DNA of 64,000 bases from JACKOB01 sp024234575 (GCA_051208035.1 JBPJFZ010000002.1:1-64000), one strand, 5' to 3'. Shown: positions 7,397-15,883, counted from the stretch's first letter. Numbers and translations are program-made. Notes: generated from the letters alone by a model not told the origin.

Positions 7397-8794
7397 TTAG
7401 AGCTTATCGTTGGCTTTTAAGCCGATGGTTAATTTTTCAAGGTAGGCATTTGGTTGCTTGCCGTCATAGACTACGCCATCGATAAACTCACTTTGGGGCG
7501 CACGATAGCCATCTTCTGTGGCGAAGTCCGGGAAGTCAGAGGCTTTTAGTTTGCCCTCGGCAATCAGCTCTTTTGCAGCTTGCTGGTAAATGTCTGGGCG
7601 ATAGACTTTTTTCGCGATATCCATGTACCAGTTGTCTGGTTTGGTTTCAGCAATCTGGCCCCAGCGGCGCATTTGCGTTAAGTACCAAACCGCATCGCTG
7701 TAGAACGGGTAGGTGGCATGGTGACGAAAGAATACGTTAAAGTCTGGTACCTCTCGTTTGTCGCCTTTCTCGTACTCAAAGGTGCCGGTCATACTGTTGG
7801 CGATTACGTCATAATCTGCACCAACATAATAAGGTTGTGAAAGAATCTTCACGGCCTCTGGGCGGTTGCCGTTGTTGTTGGCGTCAAGCCACTGCGCAGC
7901 GCGAATCAACGACTTTACGACGGCAATATGAGTGTTGGGGTACTTATCTGCCCAGTCTTTGCTCACACCAAAAACTTTCTCAGGGTTGTTCTTCCAGATT
8001 TCATAGTCGGTGATTACCGGTACGCCTATGCCTTTAAATACTGCTTGCTGGTTCCATGGTTCGCCAACGCAATAGCCGTAGATGGTTCCTGCCTCTAGTG
8101 TCGAAGGCATTTGCGGTGGTGGGGTTACGGATAGTAATGCATCCGCCTTCAACTGGCCGGAAATATCACCTTTTGCCGGGGCATAAAAACCGGGGTGTAT
8201 GCCACCTGCTGCCAGCCAGTAGCGAAGTTCGTAGTTGTGAGTAGATACCGGAAACACCATACCCATATTAAAGGGTTTGCCTTGGTCTTTATATTTCTCG
8301 ATAACCGGTTTGAGGTAATCTGCCTTGATCGGGTGCACAGGCTTGCCGTTTTCATGGGGGATGTGCTTTTTCATTTCGGCCCAGACATCGTTTGAAACGG
8401 TAATGCCGTTGCCATTCAGGTCCATACTAAAGGCAGTAATAATATGTGCCTCGGTGCCATAACCAATGGTGGCACCCAGGGGTTGACCTGCCAGCATATG
8501 AGCGCCGTCGAGTTCACCTGTTATGACACGGTCAAGCAATACCTTCCAGTTAGCCTGCGCTTCCAGCTCAACGAAAACACCTTCTTCTTCGAAGAAACCT
8601 TTTTCTTTAGCGATGGCGAGAGGGGCCATATCTGTGAGCTTAATAAAGCCAAATTTCAAATCTTCTTTCTCTACATCGCCTGCTTGCGTCAGTGCAGAGA
8701 AGCTTAAAGTTGCAATTGCGGTAGTGATACCAAGTTTTTTAAAGAATTTACCTAACTTGTTCTTCTTCGATACTGCGTTGGATACTTTTGACAT
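7397..8794 (-). CDS. nrtA: Nitrate/nitrite ABC transporter substrate-binding protein
   Basis: This 465-residue protein has an N-terminal signal peptide: a lysine-rich n-region (KKNKLGKFFKK), hydrophobic core ITTAIATLSFSAL and a likely cleavage after TQA. No lipobox cysteine follows it, so the protein is probably periplasmic rather than a lipoprotein. The NrtA/CmpA fold signatures are present: LKFGFIKLTDMAPLAIAKEKGFF, GELDGAHMLAGQPLG, GYCVGEPWNQQAV and a C-terminal WYLTQMRRWGQI. It delivers nitrate or nitrite to NrtB/NrtD. CmpA-type bicarbonate binding is an alternative, but the sigma-54 promoter and neighbouring NIT protein argue for nitrate. It is first in its operon and preceded by an AGAGGA ribosome site. 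Confidence 0.93.
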   Translation of the reverse strand: MSKVSNAVSKKNKLGKFFKKLGITTAIATLSFSALTQAGDVEKEDLKFGFIKLTDMAPLAIAKEKGFFEEEGVFVELEAQANWKVLLDRVITGELDGAHMLAGQPLGATIGYGTEAHIITAFSMDLNGNGITVSNDVWAEMKKHIPHENGKPVHPIKADYLKPVIEKYKDQGKPFNMGMVFPVSTHNYELRYWLAAGGIHPGFYAPAKGDISGQLKADALLSVTPPPQMPSTLEAGTIYGYCVGEPWNQQAVFKGIGVPVITDYEIWKNNPEKVFGVSKDWADKYPNTHIAVVKSLIRAAQWLDANNNGNRPEAVKILSQPYYVGADYDVIANSMTGTFEYEKGDKREVPDFNVFFRHHATYPFYSDAVWYLTQMRRWGQIAETKPDNWYMDIAKKVYRPDIYQQAAKELIAEGKLKASDFPDFATEDGYRAPQSEFIDGVVYDGKQPNAYLEKLTIGLKANDKL

Positions 8795-8859
8795 TTTGCT
8801 ATGTCCTCTGTTTATGAATAGATTGCGATATCAGATAAGTTATTGTTTGCAGAATACTT

Positions 8860-8875
8860 AGCGATACTTGTGCCA
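8860..8875 (-). promoter_or_regulatory. Sigma-54 promoter for nrtABD
   Basis: The minus strand reads TGGCACAAGTATCGCT. The GG and GC are 12 bp apart, the -24 element is exact and the -12 element TCGCT has one mismatch to TTGCT. The predicted start is near 8850, about 55 nt before nrtA. Confidence 0.8.
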
Positions 8876-8990
8876 ATATTAAAAAAAGTATAAAAAACAT
8901 AGGGATAGGGGTTTTGTTGTTGGTTTTTTGGTGGTAGAAGCAAGGGTTTTTAAAAATTCTCTACCCAAAAAGGGTTATACCCAAAAATAG

Positions 8991-9042
8991 GTAACCATAT
9001 TGGTGCACTGAATGTTTGGAGTTAGTGCACCAAAGATGGGCT
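8991..9042. promoter_or_regulatory. Pair of NtrC-like enhancer sites for nrtABD
   Basis: Two divergent half-conserved NtrC sites are present. Site one (8991-9007) reads TGCACCAATATGGTTAC on the minus strand. Site two (9026-9042) reads TGCACCAAAGATGGGCT on the plus strand. They share TGCACCAA with the glnK enhancer at 2794-2810. Their inner halves form a perfect 10-bp inverted repeat TTGGTGCACT/AGTGCACCAA. They lie about 150-185 bp upstream of the predicted start. The rest of the 360-bp gap holds a 10-bp direct repeat (TACCCAAAAA at 8962 and 8978) and no gene. Confidence 0.6.
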
Positions 9043-9090
9043 GTATGTTTCGTTCTGGTGTGACTCGTTGCGGATTGATACTTTGAATGG

Positions 9091-9111
9091 GGCAGAGGGC
9101 AGAGGGCAGAG
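9091..9111. repeat. Three tandem copies of GGCAGAG
   Basis: Three exact 7-bp units lie head to tail in the gap between the NIT gene and nrtA. Function unknown; slippage could change copy number. Confidence 0.8.
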
Positions 9112-9138
9112 GTGTAAAATTGATTACCATATAACATC

Positions 9139-9178
9139 GGATAAACATTGGCAGCTTAACAGCTGCCAATGTTTATCC
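9139..9178. terminator. Perfect 18-bp stem-loop spanning the NIT gene stop codon
   Basis: GGATAAACATTGGCAGCT (9139-9156) pairs without mismatch to 9161-9178 around the loop TAAC. The TAA stop codon of the NIT gene (9156-9158, minus strand) lies at the loop. No T tract follows on either strand, so it is not a standard intrinsic terminator. It may stabilise the mRNA end, act with Rho, or separate NIT from nrt transcription. Confidence 0.6.
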
Positions 9179-10061
9179 AGCTGGAAAGGTCTGGGTCGGT
9201 GCTGTAGTGCAAACCCCGAATGACTTTGGTAATTGTTTGATAGTGGGCGCTGATGATCTGTGTGGCGCGTGTAAATATATAGTCGGAAGAAGGGCTGATG
9301 CCGGTATCTTTCGTGTATAGGTGATCAAGGCTTTGCGAGTATTTTCGAAGTTGATCGTAGCAAGCTTCTGATAACAGTTGTGTTTTCATCGAAATGATCG
9401 TTTGCTGCAAGCGGCTTAATGGCGCCGAGCTTCCAAAGGGTTTTGGGTGTTGTGCCGAAAGTGCTGTATCGATATTTTGCAGCTCTTGCAGGATTTGTAT
9501 GTGATCATCCAGCATGGTTTTACCCAAATATTGCAGTCGCTGGATAAAGCGGGTGTCGTAATCCTGCGTAGAGACGATGTGTACTGCCAGGCCACGGCTC
9601 TGTGCAATGCATTCAATCATGGCTGGTACTTTTCGCAATGCCAAAGTGGCGACACGCTGGTGCAGCTCATCTATATCGTCGTGACCACTAAGGTTGGCGA
9701 TATCACTTACCGCTTTAAGTACCGCATTGAGGTAATGGCAGTGGATCAGGAAGTTGCCAAAGGCATCATCTCGTGGCCAGTGGCGCTCAAGCATGCGCCA
9801 TTCTGAGGCAAGATCGTTGTAAAGCGTTGCATCAATTAAACCTGGATGTCTATTTGCGAGACTCTGCAGAAGCTCATTCACTTCGTTTTGTTTAAACAGT
9901 AAGCGTGTCTCAAAGAACTGATTGCCACCCTGTATGCCAAGTGTGATGCCTCGGTGTTGCTGCACAAATTCAGCGAGTTCAAGCAATGTGAGGCAGGCGT
10001 TGAGGCCATTTTGGCGCAGCCTGTGTTTCTCGAAGAGTAATGAAATATTTTTTTCGCGCAT
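9156..10061 (-). CDS. Stand-alone NIT (nitrate/nitrite-sensing) domain protein
   Basis: This 301-residue, mostly helical, soluble protein resembles the N-terminal NIT domain (PF08376) of NasR. The QxxRG core is seen in ELAEFVQQHRGITLGIQGGNQFF, followed by the long helices typical of NIT. NasR-type regulators carry a C-terminal RNA-binding ANTAR domain; none is recognisable here. The protein stops where the NIT fold should end, and the sequence downstream does not encode one in any frame I read. It sits immediately upstream of nrtA on the same strand, so a nitrate-dependent role in that operon is likely, but the output partner is unknown. The start has only a weak ribosome site (AAAGATAACG). 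Confidence 0.75.
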   Translation of the reverse strand: MREKNISLLFEKHRLRQNGLNACLTLLELAEFVQQHRGITLGIQGGNQFFETRLLFKQNEVNELLQSLANRHPGLIDATLYNDLASEWRMLERHWPRDDAFGNFLIHCHYLNAVLKAVSDIANLSGHDDIDELHQRVATLALRKVPAMIECIAQSRGLAVHIVSTQDYDTRFIQRLQYLGKTMLDDHIQILQELQNIDTALSAQHPKPFGSSAPLSRLQQTIISMKTQLLSEACYDQLRKYSQSLDHLYTKDTGISPSSDYIFTRATQIISAHYQTITKVIRGLHYSTDPDLSSWINIGSC

Positions 10062-10265
10062 AATCGTTATCTTTATTTGTGAATGTTGTCTACCTCTTTA
10101 TGGTTAGTTTTCTTGCATGATTCGGGCCAGAATAAACCCAATGGTTTGATTGTGATGCATTGTTAAGGTTTCTCGGTTAGTAACCTTGCCAGTTTGATTT
10201 GCCTTTACCCCACCTGCCCCCTATCATTTCGCCACCCCTTCGCAACCACAGAACCTGGTAATGAG

Positions 10266-11018
10266 ATGATGTCTGATAACACACAAGATGCTGAAAAAAA
10301 GAACTCGATTGATGCGGCAGGCAATGAAGGCCCGGCGGCTCCGAAGCTTCGAGCAATTCGCAGTTTTGTGATTCGTGGCGGCCGCATGACTCTGGGGCAG
10401 CAGCGAGCCTATGACGCGCTTTGGCCTGTCTATAGTCTTCACCTGGAAGATGGTGAGTTTGATCAACAATCCGTCTTTGGTCGTATTGCACCGCTAACGG
10501 TTGAAATCGGTTTTGGTATGGGAAAGTCACTGGCCGAAATGGCGCAAGCCGCACCCGATCAGGATTTTATTGGCATTGAAGTGCATCGTCCCGGTGTTGG
10601 CGCTCTGTTGATGGAAGTGCAGGCAATGGGGCTAACGAATATCCGGGTGTATTGCCACGATGCGATCGAAGTGCTTAAACAGTGTTTTCAGCCTGCCAGC
10701 ATCGACACCGTGCAGCTCTTTTTTCCTGATCCCTGGCATAAGAAACGACACAATAAACGCAGAATCGTTCAGTTGCCATTCGCCGAAACCATACGCCATC
10801 ATTTAAAGGTAGGCGGGGTATTCCATATGGCGACAGACTGGGAGAACTACGCGGAGCAAATGTTGGAAGTGATGACCGCTGCCCCCGGTTATGCAAATTG
10901 TGCCGGTGCAGGGCAGTATTCACCCCGACCGGAAAGCCGCCCTATGACAAAGTTTGAAAAGCGCGGCGAGCGTTTGGGACATGGCGTATGGGACTTGGTT
11001 TTTCGAAAATTAAACTGA
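10266..11018 (+). CDS. trmB: tRNA (guanine-N7-)-methyltransferase
   Basis: This ~250-residue class I SAM-dependent methyltransferase makes m7G46 in tRNA. The SAM-binding motif VEIGFGMGKSLAEMA, the acidic FIGIEVH strand end and the TrmB signature FFPDPWHKKRHNKRR are all present. MATDWENYAEQML and the C-terminal TKFEKRGERLGHGVWDLVF complete the family pattern. Two adjacent ATGs (10266 and 10269) are candidates, preceded by TGGTAATGAG; an upstream TTG at 10194 would add an unconserved 24-residue tail and is not favoured. It converges on the membrane-protein gene that follows. Confidence 0.93.
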   Translation: MMSDNTQDAEKKNSIDAAGNEGPAAPKLRAIRSFVIRGGRMTLGQQRAYDALWPVYSLHLEDGEFDQQSVFGRIAPLTVEIGFGMGKSLAEMAQAAPDQDFIGIEVHRPGVGALLMEVQAMGLTNIRVYCHDAIEVLKQCFQPASIDTVQLFFPDPWHKKRHNKRRIVQLPFAETIRHHLKVGGVFHMATDWENYAEQMLEVMTAAPGYANCAGAGQYSPRPESRPMTKFEKRGERLGHGVWDLVFRKLN

Positions 11019-11047
11019 TCGCTGGCCACTCGTTTAATTTTCTTGGA

Positions 11048-11596
11048 TTAAGACTTGCTTGAATTGCCAGCCGAAAAATGATTGACGGTCGCCCAGGCAC
11101 CTGCAAACGCGAGGTAGATACCGCCCAATCCCAGCATAAGAAACTTTATCGCGGCGCAATAATAAGCCAACACTGCCCAGGCGTTATCTTCGGTGTGAAA
11201 AACCACCGCAAAAAGCGCCATGTTTTCGAGGATGTCTGATAAGCCAGCGAGAATAAACCCGGCGCCGATAGCCCTGCCGGTGCGGCGAAGCAATTTAGAG
11301 CTGACGTTTACTTTTTCTGTGACTAAGCGCGTCAGGTAAAAAAACAGTAACGTGTAGGCAATCAGGAAGGGAAAGTCGAGTACCAGGCTGGCGATTACCA
11401 CACGGCGATTATCCGCACCCCAATGTGTCAGAATTTCGCGAGCACTACTTAAACTACCGGCGAGTTCGAGATCGGCAATGCCTCCTGGGGTGAAGGCATC
11501 TGTGAGAATAATCTGTGTGGGTAAAATAGCTAAAGATGCCAGAATAAATAGAAATAACGACCGCTTAACTTTTGTCCCTGATGTTTTACCTAACAT
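11048..11596 (-). CDS. Hypothetical inner-membrane protein, four predicted helices
   Basis: This 182-residue protein has hydrophobic segments near residues 13-31, 66-88, 110-132 and 140-168, and a short polar C-terminal tail. The second is preceded by the WGADNRR loop, and the third is followed by HTEDNAWAV. I do not recognise a named family. It lies between convergent trmB and the upstream promoter region and is not obviously co-transcribed with hemW (125-bp gap). Confidence 0.7.
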   Translation of the reverse strand: MLGKTSGTKVKRSLFLFILASLAILPTQIILTDAFTPGGIADLELAGSLSSAREILTHWGADNRRVVIASLVLDFPFLIAYTLLFFYLTRLVTEKVNVSSKLLRRTGRAIGAGFILAGLSDILENMALFAVVFHTEDNAWAVLAYYCAAIKFLMLGLGGIYLAFAGAWATVNHFSAGNSSKS

Positions 11597-11720
11597 CGCT
11601 CGGCTCCTTGCGTACTACGTCAATTAGGTTATCGCAGGCTACAATGGTGATGACACCGGGCTAGCGACGAGGTTCCTTAACGGCGGTTAATCTAGCAGGA
11701 AAGGCGGGGCAATTAAATAT

Positions 11721-12863
11721 TTATTCTGCAGACAAAAAACTGGCGATGGTTTCATTCAAAAAGCGAAACCCTACCTCTGTTGCTTGCAGGCGATTTTCGT
11801 GTAAGAGTCCTTTGCTGCGTAAGCGAGTCAGCGTTGGCGCAATGGTGGTTAACGGTAAGCCTGTGCGCTCGTAGAATAGTTCACTCGGTACTCCTTCTTT
11901 CAGGCGTAATACATTCATCATAAACTCGAAAGGTAGCTCATTGGCTGGGATGAGGTCACTAGCTGCGCGAAAATTATCGATACGGCGTAGATAAGCTTCT
12001 GGTTGTCGTGTTTTGTTGTAGCGGAGGATATCCCCCTGCGGGCGCGTACACTTGCCATGTGCACCGGCGCCAATTGCCAGATAGTCGCCAAACTGCCAGT
12101 AGTTGGTGTTGTGAACCGAACGGTATCCTGCGAGAGAATAAGCCGAAACTTCGTACTGTTCATAGCCACTGGCGGCTAATAGCGCCTCACCGGCCTCTTG
12201 AATATCAACCAGTAAATCATCAGCAGGCAACGGCGGAGGGCTGTTGTAAAACTCGGTATTTTGCTCGATCGTCAGTTGGTACCAGGATAAATGGGTTGGT
12301 TGCAGCGCCATCGCCTGGCGTAAGTCCTGTTCTGCCTCTGCAATAGTTTGGTCTGGCAGACCATGCATGAGGTCAATGTTAAAATTGCGAAACCCTGCCT
12401 GGGTTAGCCGCTCAACGGCAATACGAGCCTGATCACCGTTGTGAATCCTGCCCAGTGCGGTGAGGTGTACGTTATTAAAGGACTGCACGCCAAGGGATAT
12501 ACGGTTGACTCCAGCATCGAAATATCCCGGGAAGTGAGATTCGTCGATGGTTCCCGGGTTTGATTCAAGTGTAATTTCAATGTCTTTGGCGAAAGGTACG
12601 GCTTTTTCGATATGTTGCAGCAGTCGTTGATAAAACGCAGGGCTCATCAGGCTGGGGGTGCCGCCACCGATAAATATCGATAGCAATCTGCGCTCTTGCA
12701 CCAGCGGTAATTCGGTGTTCAGATCGGCCAGTAACTGCTTTAGATAGCGATCTTCGTCTATGGCCGATTTGGGAGCGTGAGAGTTGAAGTCACAATATGG
12801 ACATTTTCTAACGCACCAGGGGATGTGAATATAAAGACTTAGGGGCGGTAACGTTGCAATCAA
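11721..12863 (-). CDS. hemW: Radical SAM heme chaperone HemW
   Basis: This 380-residue radical SAM protein has the cluster motif CxxxCxxC as C17, C21, C24 in PWCVRKCPYC. The HemW hallmarks SIFIGGGTPSLMS, ESNPGTID, NRISLGVQSF and VHNTNYW are all present. Coproporphyrinogen oxidase HemN is longer and has an extra N-terminal cysteine region, so HemW (heme insertion into respiratory enzymes) is preferred. The start is TTG at 12863, overlapping the rdgB stop as TTGA, which indicates translational coupling. This rdgB-hemW order is common in Pseudomonas relatives. Confidence 0.93.
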   Translation of the reverse strand: MIATLPPLSLYIHIPWCVRKCPYCDFNSHAPKSAIDEDRYLKQLLADLNTELPLVQERRLLSIFIGGGTPSLMSPAFYQRLLQHIEKAVPFAKDIEITLESNPGTIDESHFPGYFDAGVNRISLGVQSFNNVHLTALGRIHNGDQARIAVERLTQAGFRNFNIDLMHGLPDQTIAEAEQDLRQAMALQPTHLSWYQLTIEQNTEFYNSPPPLPADDLLVDIQEAGEALLAASGYEQYEVSAYSLAGYRSVHNTNYWQFGDYLAIGAGAHGKCTRPQGDILRYNKTRQPEAYLRRIDNFRAASDLIPANELPFEFMMNVLRLKEGVPSELFYERTGLPLTTIAPTLTRLRSKGLLHENRLQATEVGFRFLNETIASFLSAE

Positions 12864-13486
12864 CGTTTATGGCTCCGGTACTCGAGATGCCCAAGTTTTT
12901 GATGCAGGTGCGTTAGCAGTTGGCCCAGGGCCTGTGCCCGGTGACTACTGCAGTTTTTTTCATCCTGAGTCAGTTGGGCAGATGTTTTGCCCAGCTGAGG
13001 CACGAAAAATACCGGATCATAACCGAAACCGTTTTCACCTAAAGGCTCTGCGGTAATCACGCCTTCCCACGTGCCCTGGCAAATCAGAGGTGTAGGGTCC
13101 TCTGCATGATTCATCAATACCAGAACGCATTGAAAGCGTGCCGTTCGCTGTGACGGGGGCAGGCCTTTCATTGCCTCGAGCAGTTTTAAGTAGTTCTCTG
13201 CGTCAGTTGCTTGTTCGCCAGCATAGCGCGCCGAGTAAATGCCAGGTGCGCCCTGAAGACAGTCGACTTCGAGGCCAGAGTCATCTGCAATGGCGGCGAG
13301 GCCGGTTTCTTCGCAAACATGTCGCGCCTTCAGGATGGCGTTCTCAACAAATGATTTACCGGTTTCTTCTGCTGAAGTAATGCTAAAAGTTGCTTGCGGC
13401 AATACCTGAATTGAAAGCGGCTTTAGCATTGAGTCGAGTTCGCGAATTTTTCCGTTGTTGTTACTGGCCAGTACGAGTTGAAACAT
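12860..13486 (-). CDS. rdgB: XTP/dITP diphosphatase (HAM1/RdgB)
   Basis: This 208-residue house-cleaning nucleotide pyrophosphatase removes ITP, dITP and XTP. Motifs seen are LASNNNGKIRELDSML (substrate P-loop), AIADDSGLEVDCLQGAPGIYSARYAG (catalytic Asp), GFGYDPVFFVP and the C-terminal SHRAQAL. ATG 13486 has AAGGAG nine bases upstream and gives the usual length; an upstream in-frame start would add 15 residues without support. Its stop overlaps the hemW start. Confidence 0.95.
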   Translation of the reverse strand: MFQLVLASNNNGKIRELDSMLKPLSIQVLPQATFSITSAEETGKSFVENAILKARHVCEETGLAAIADDSGLEVDCLQGAPGIYSARYAGEQATDAENYLKLLEAMKGLPPSQRTARFQCVLVLMNHAEDPTPLICQGTWEGVITAEPLGENGFGYDPVFFVPQLGKTSAQLTQDEKNCSSHRAQALGQLLTHLHQKLGHLEYRSHKR

Positions 13487-13612
13487 TAATTCTTTCTCCT
13501 TCACCGCATTAAGATTAGGCTTGGGTAACACGCCATCTGTAATTATTGGGAGTGGCGTAGCCGAAAGTGACAGCCAGGGTTTAGCACTTGCCCGGCTAAG
13601 TAAGCAAACCTG

Positions 13613-14089
13613 TTAATCATTATAAAACGTTTGGCTGAATCGCAGCTTCAGGGGTTGGGCGCTACTCTCTGGCTGGACTGATATATCGAATACCAGCAGT
13701 TCATTTTGTGAATACTGAAATTCGGCAATGTAATAAATCGCCGGCCCTTCAATGATGCGTCGAAAATCCAGATGGCGCTGTTGCTGAATATTATTGGTCA
13801 GCATAGCTTTTACCTGTGCCGCCACCGCCTGCGGCAGCTCAGAGCGGGCATCGGTTTCGGGGCTGGTTTTTAAAACCGAAATATTAATAACGCCAATGGC
13901 TTTACTGCGAATGACTTCATATTGCTGGGCCACTTCGGGTGTTAAAAATGTACTGCGAAAGGCGTTGTAGTGCACCTCATAGCCGTCGAAAACTTCTTTT
14001 TGTTCGGCAACAGCCTGCCCGGATATCAGCGCTAAAAGGCTGGCCAATAGACAAATTGCCAGGCGAATAGAGGATGTTATTTTTTGCAT
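13613..14089 (-). CDS. DUF4426 domain periplasmic protein
   Basis: This 158-residue protein has a signal peptide (IRLAICLLASLLALISGQAVA, cleavage before EQKE). The mature domain reads VHYNAFRSTFLTPEVAQQYEVIRSKAIGVINISVL, the DUF4426 pattern. In Pseudomonas relatives a DUF4426 gene sits between metW and rdgB, as here. Molecular function is unknown. ATG 14089 with GGAT eight bases upstream is preferred over an in-frame start 13 codons earlier that would bury the signal peptide. Confidence 0.85.
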   Translation of the reverse strand: MQKITSSIRLAICLLASLLALISGQAVAEQKEVFDGYEVHYNAFRSTFLTPEVAQQYEVIRSKAIGVINISVLKTSPETDARSELPQAVAAQVKAMLTNNIQQQRHLDFRRIIEGPAIYYIAEFQYSQNELLVFDISVQPESSAQPLKLRFSQTFYND

Positions 14090-14135
14090 ATGAGGATCCG
14101 CATATTGATAAAGAGATCTTGCTACCACTTAAGTT

Positions 14136-14729
14136 CTAGTGCGACACACGATAAATTGCAATCTCTCCCAACAGATTAGGCCACATTTTGTTAAACCAGC
14201 GATGTCGGTGATCTCTATCAACCACGGTACGGTTGAGAATATAAATATCTTTTTGGTGGCACAGCGCCTCGAAATCCTTAAAAGTGCACAAATGAATATT
14301 TGGCGTGTTGTACCAGGTATAGGGTAAAGATTTTGACATCGGCATCCGCCCTTTCCGGGTCAGGTAGTAACGGCAGCTCCAGTGTCCAAAATTGGGAAAG
14401 GTGATAATGCACTCTTTACCCAAACGTAACATTTCATCTAGCATCAGGTCAGGTTGTCGCAAAGCCTGTAATGCCTGGGTCATTACCACCACATCGAAGC
14501 TATTGTCTTTAAAGTTTCCGAGACCCTTGCTATCAAGATCTTGCTCGATGACATTGACGCCATTGCGCACGCATTGGGTAATAAGGCTGGCGTTGATTTC
14601 CAGGCCATAGCCGGTTACCTGCTTATGCTTTTGCAAATGTTGCATGAGGGTGCCGTCGCCGCAACCAACGTCAAGCACACGAGAACCCGGTGCGATCCAG
14701 TCCTGGATAATTTCCAGATCAACTCTCAT
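14136..14729 (-). CDS. metW: Methionine biosynthesis protein MetW
   Basis: This 197-residue SAM-methyltransferase-fold protein has the glycine-rich motif VLDVGCGDGTLMQHL and DVVVMTQALQAL. MetW accompanies MetX and is thought to activate or complex with it in the first step of methionine synthesis from homoserine. The ATG lies within ATGA, overlapping the metX stop, and has GGGAGG seven bases upstream. That makes this start firmer than an in-frame one six codons earlier. Confidence 0.93.
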   Translation of the reverse strand: MRVDLEIIQDWIAPGSRVLDVGCGDGTLMQHLQKHKQVTGYGLEINASLITQCVRNGVNVIEQDLDSKGLGNFKDNSFDVVVMTQALQALRQPDLMLDEMLRLGKECIITFPNFGHWSCRYYLTRKGRMPMSKSLPYTWYNTPNIHLCTFKDFEALCHQKDIYILNRTVVDRDHRHRWFNKMWPNLLGEIAIYRVSH

Positions 14730-15883
14730 TGGTTTCCTCCCAGGCATTCTCTGGCAACTTTTTCCATATAAGACGTAAACAGCTCTGTGTAGCGGGGGGT
14801 AGGGATCAAAAACGCGTCATGGCCATGTGGTGCATCGATTTCTGCGTAACTGACATCTTTGCCAGCTTCAACCATGGCATCAACAATCTTCTCGGATCGC
14901 TCTGGCGAGAACCGCCAGTCGGTGCTAAACGAAATGACCAGAAACTTGCTCAGACACTTGCGAAAAGCCTGCTCGAGTGAGCCGTCAAAGTCGGCTGCCG
15001 GGTCAAAGTAATCGAGAGCGCGTGTCATTAACAAATAGGTGTTGGCATCGAAGTTTTCAGAAAAACGTTCACCCTGATAGTTTAGATATTTTTCGACTTC
15101 AAATTCTGCATCAAAATTAAACCCAAAGGCTTTGTTGCGGGTTTCCCGGCCAAACTTTTCGCCCATGGACGCGTCTGACAGATAAGTAATATGACCTACC
15201 ATTCGCGCCAGCATCAGCCCTTTCTTGGGAATCGTGTTGTGCTCGTAAAACCGGCCTTCATAAAAGTGCGGGTCGGATGTGATGGCCTTGCGTGCCACCT
15301 CGTTAAACGCAATATTCTGCGCGGTAAGCTTGGATGTAGAAGCAATAATCACTGCATGACGAACGCGATCGGGAAAATCTATCGACCACTGTAGTGCCTG
15401 CATGCCACCGAGACTGCCTCCAATAATGGCTGCCCACTGCTTAATACCCAGCTTATCAGCCAGACATGCCTGGCTTTGTACCCAATCTTTAACGGTAACA
15501 ATAGGAAAGTCTGGTCCATAGAGTTTACCGGTTTCGGGATTGATGGAGACAGGACCTGTGCTGCCGTTGCAGCCCCCTAGGTTATTCAGGCAGACGACAA
15601 AAAAGTGATTGGTATCGATCGGCTTACCGGGGCCGATGCAGCTATCCCACCAGCCTGGCTTTTTATCATCCATGCTGTTGTAGCCTGCGGCATGATGATG
15701 CCCACTTAACGCATGACAAATTAGCACGGCATTACTGGACTGCGCATTAAGCTGACCATAGGTTTCGTAGATAAGTTCATACGACGGCAGTACTTTTCCA
15801 CCTTGAAGATTCAGCGGCTCGTTAAACTGCAGCGTCTGGGGGGTGACCAGACCCACGGAGTTTGCTGGAAGGGTTTCAGGCAT
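14726..15883 (-). CDS. metX: Homoserine O-acyltransferase
   Basis: This 385-residue alpha/beta-hydrolase has a nucleophile elbow GGSLGGMQALQW (Ser157) and oxyanion-side motif ICHALSGHHHAAGY. STDWRFSPERS probably supplies the catalytic Asp and DAPHGHDAFL the His. It acylates homoserine using acetyl-CoA or succinyl-CoA. Pseudomonas-type MetX proteins can be succinyltransferases, so the acyl donor is left open. Start ATG 15883 (MPETLPANSVG) gives family length; an upstream in-frame start would add 23 unconserved residues. Translationally coupled to metW by a 4-bp overlap. Confidence 0.94.
   Translation of the reverse strand: MPETLPANSVGLVTPQTLQFNEPLNLQGGKVLPSYELIYETYGQLNAQSSNAVLICHALSGHHHAAGYNSMDDKKPGWWDSCIGPGKPIDTNHFFVVCLNNLGGCNGSTGPVSINPETGKLYGPDFPIVTVKDWVQSQACLADKLGIKQWAAIIGGSLGGMQALQWSIDFPDRVRHAVIIASTSKLTAQNIAFNEVARKAITSDPHFYEGRFYEHNTIPKKGLMLARMVGHITYLSDASMGEKFGRETRNKAFGFNFDAEFEVEKYLNYQGERFSENFDANTYLLMTRALDYFDPAADFDGSLEQAFRKCLSKFLVISFSTDWRFSPERSEKIVDAMVEAGKDVSYAEIDAPHGHDAFLIPTPRYTELFTSYMEKVARECLGGNQ

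Noticed and set aside
8910..8945. A-rich minus-strand stretch (AACAACAAAACC) as a Crc/Hfq target before nrtA
   Set aside because: It lies upstream of the predicted sigma-54 start, so it would not be in the nrtA transcript.
9000..9033. NasR/ANTAR two-hairpin leader upstream of nrtA
   Set aside because: The inverted repeat has a 14-nt loop, not the hexaloop pair of ANTAR-binding leaders, lies upstream of the predicted start, and fits NtrC half-sites better.
9447..9806. Plus-strand open frame of 119 codons inside the NIT gene
   Set aside because: It is fully covered by the NIT frame, has no ribosome site and no recognisable domain.
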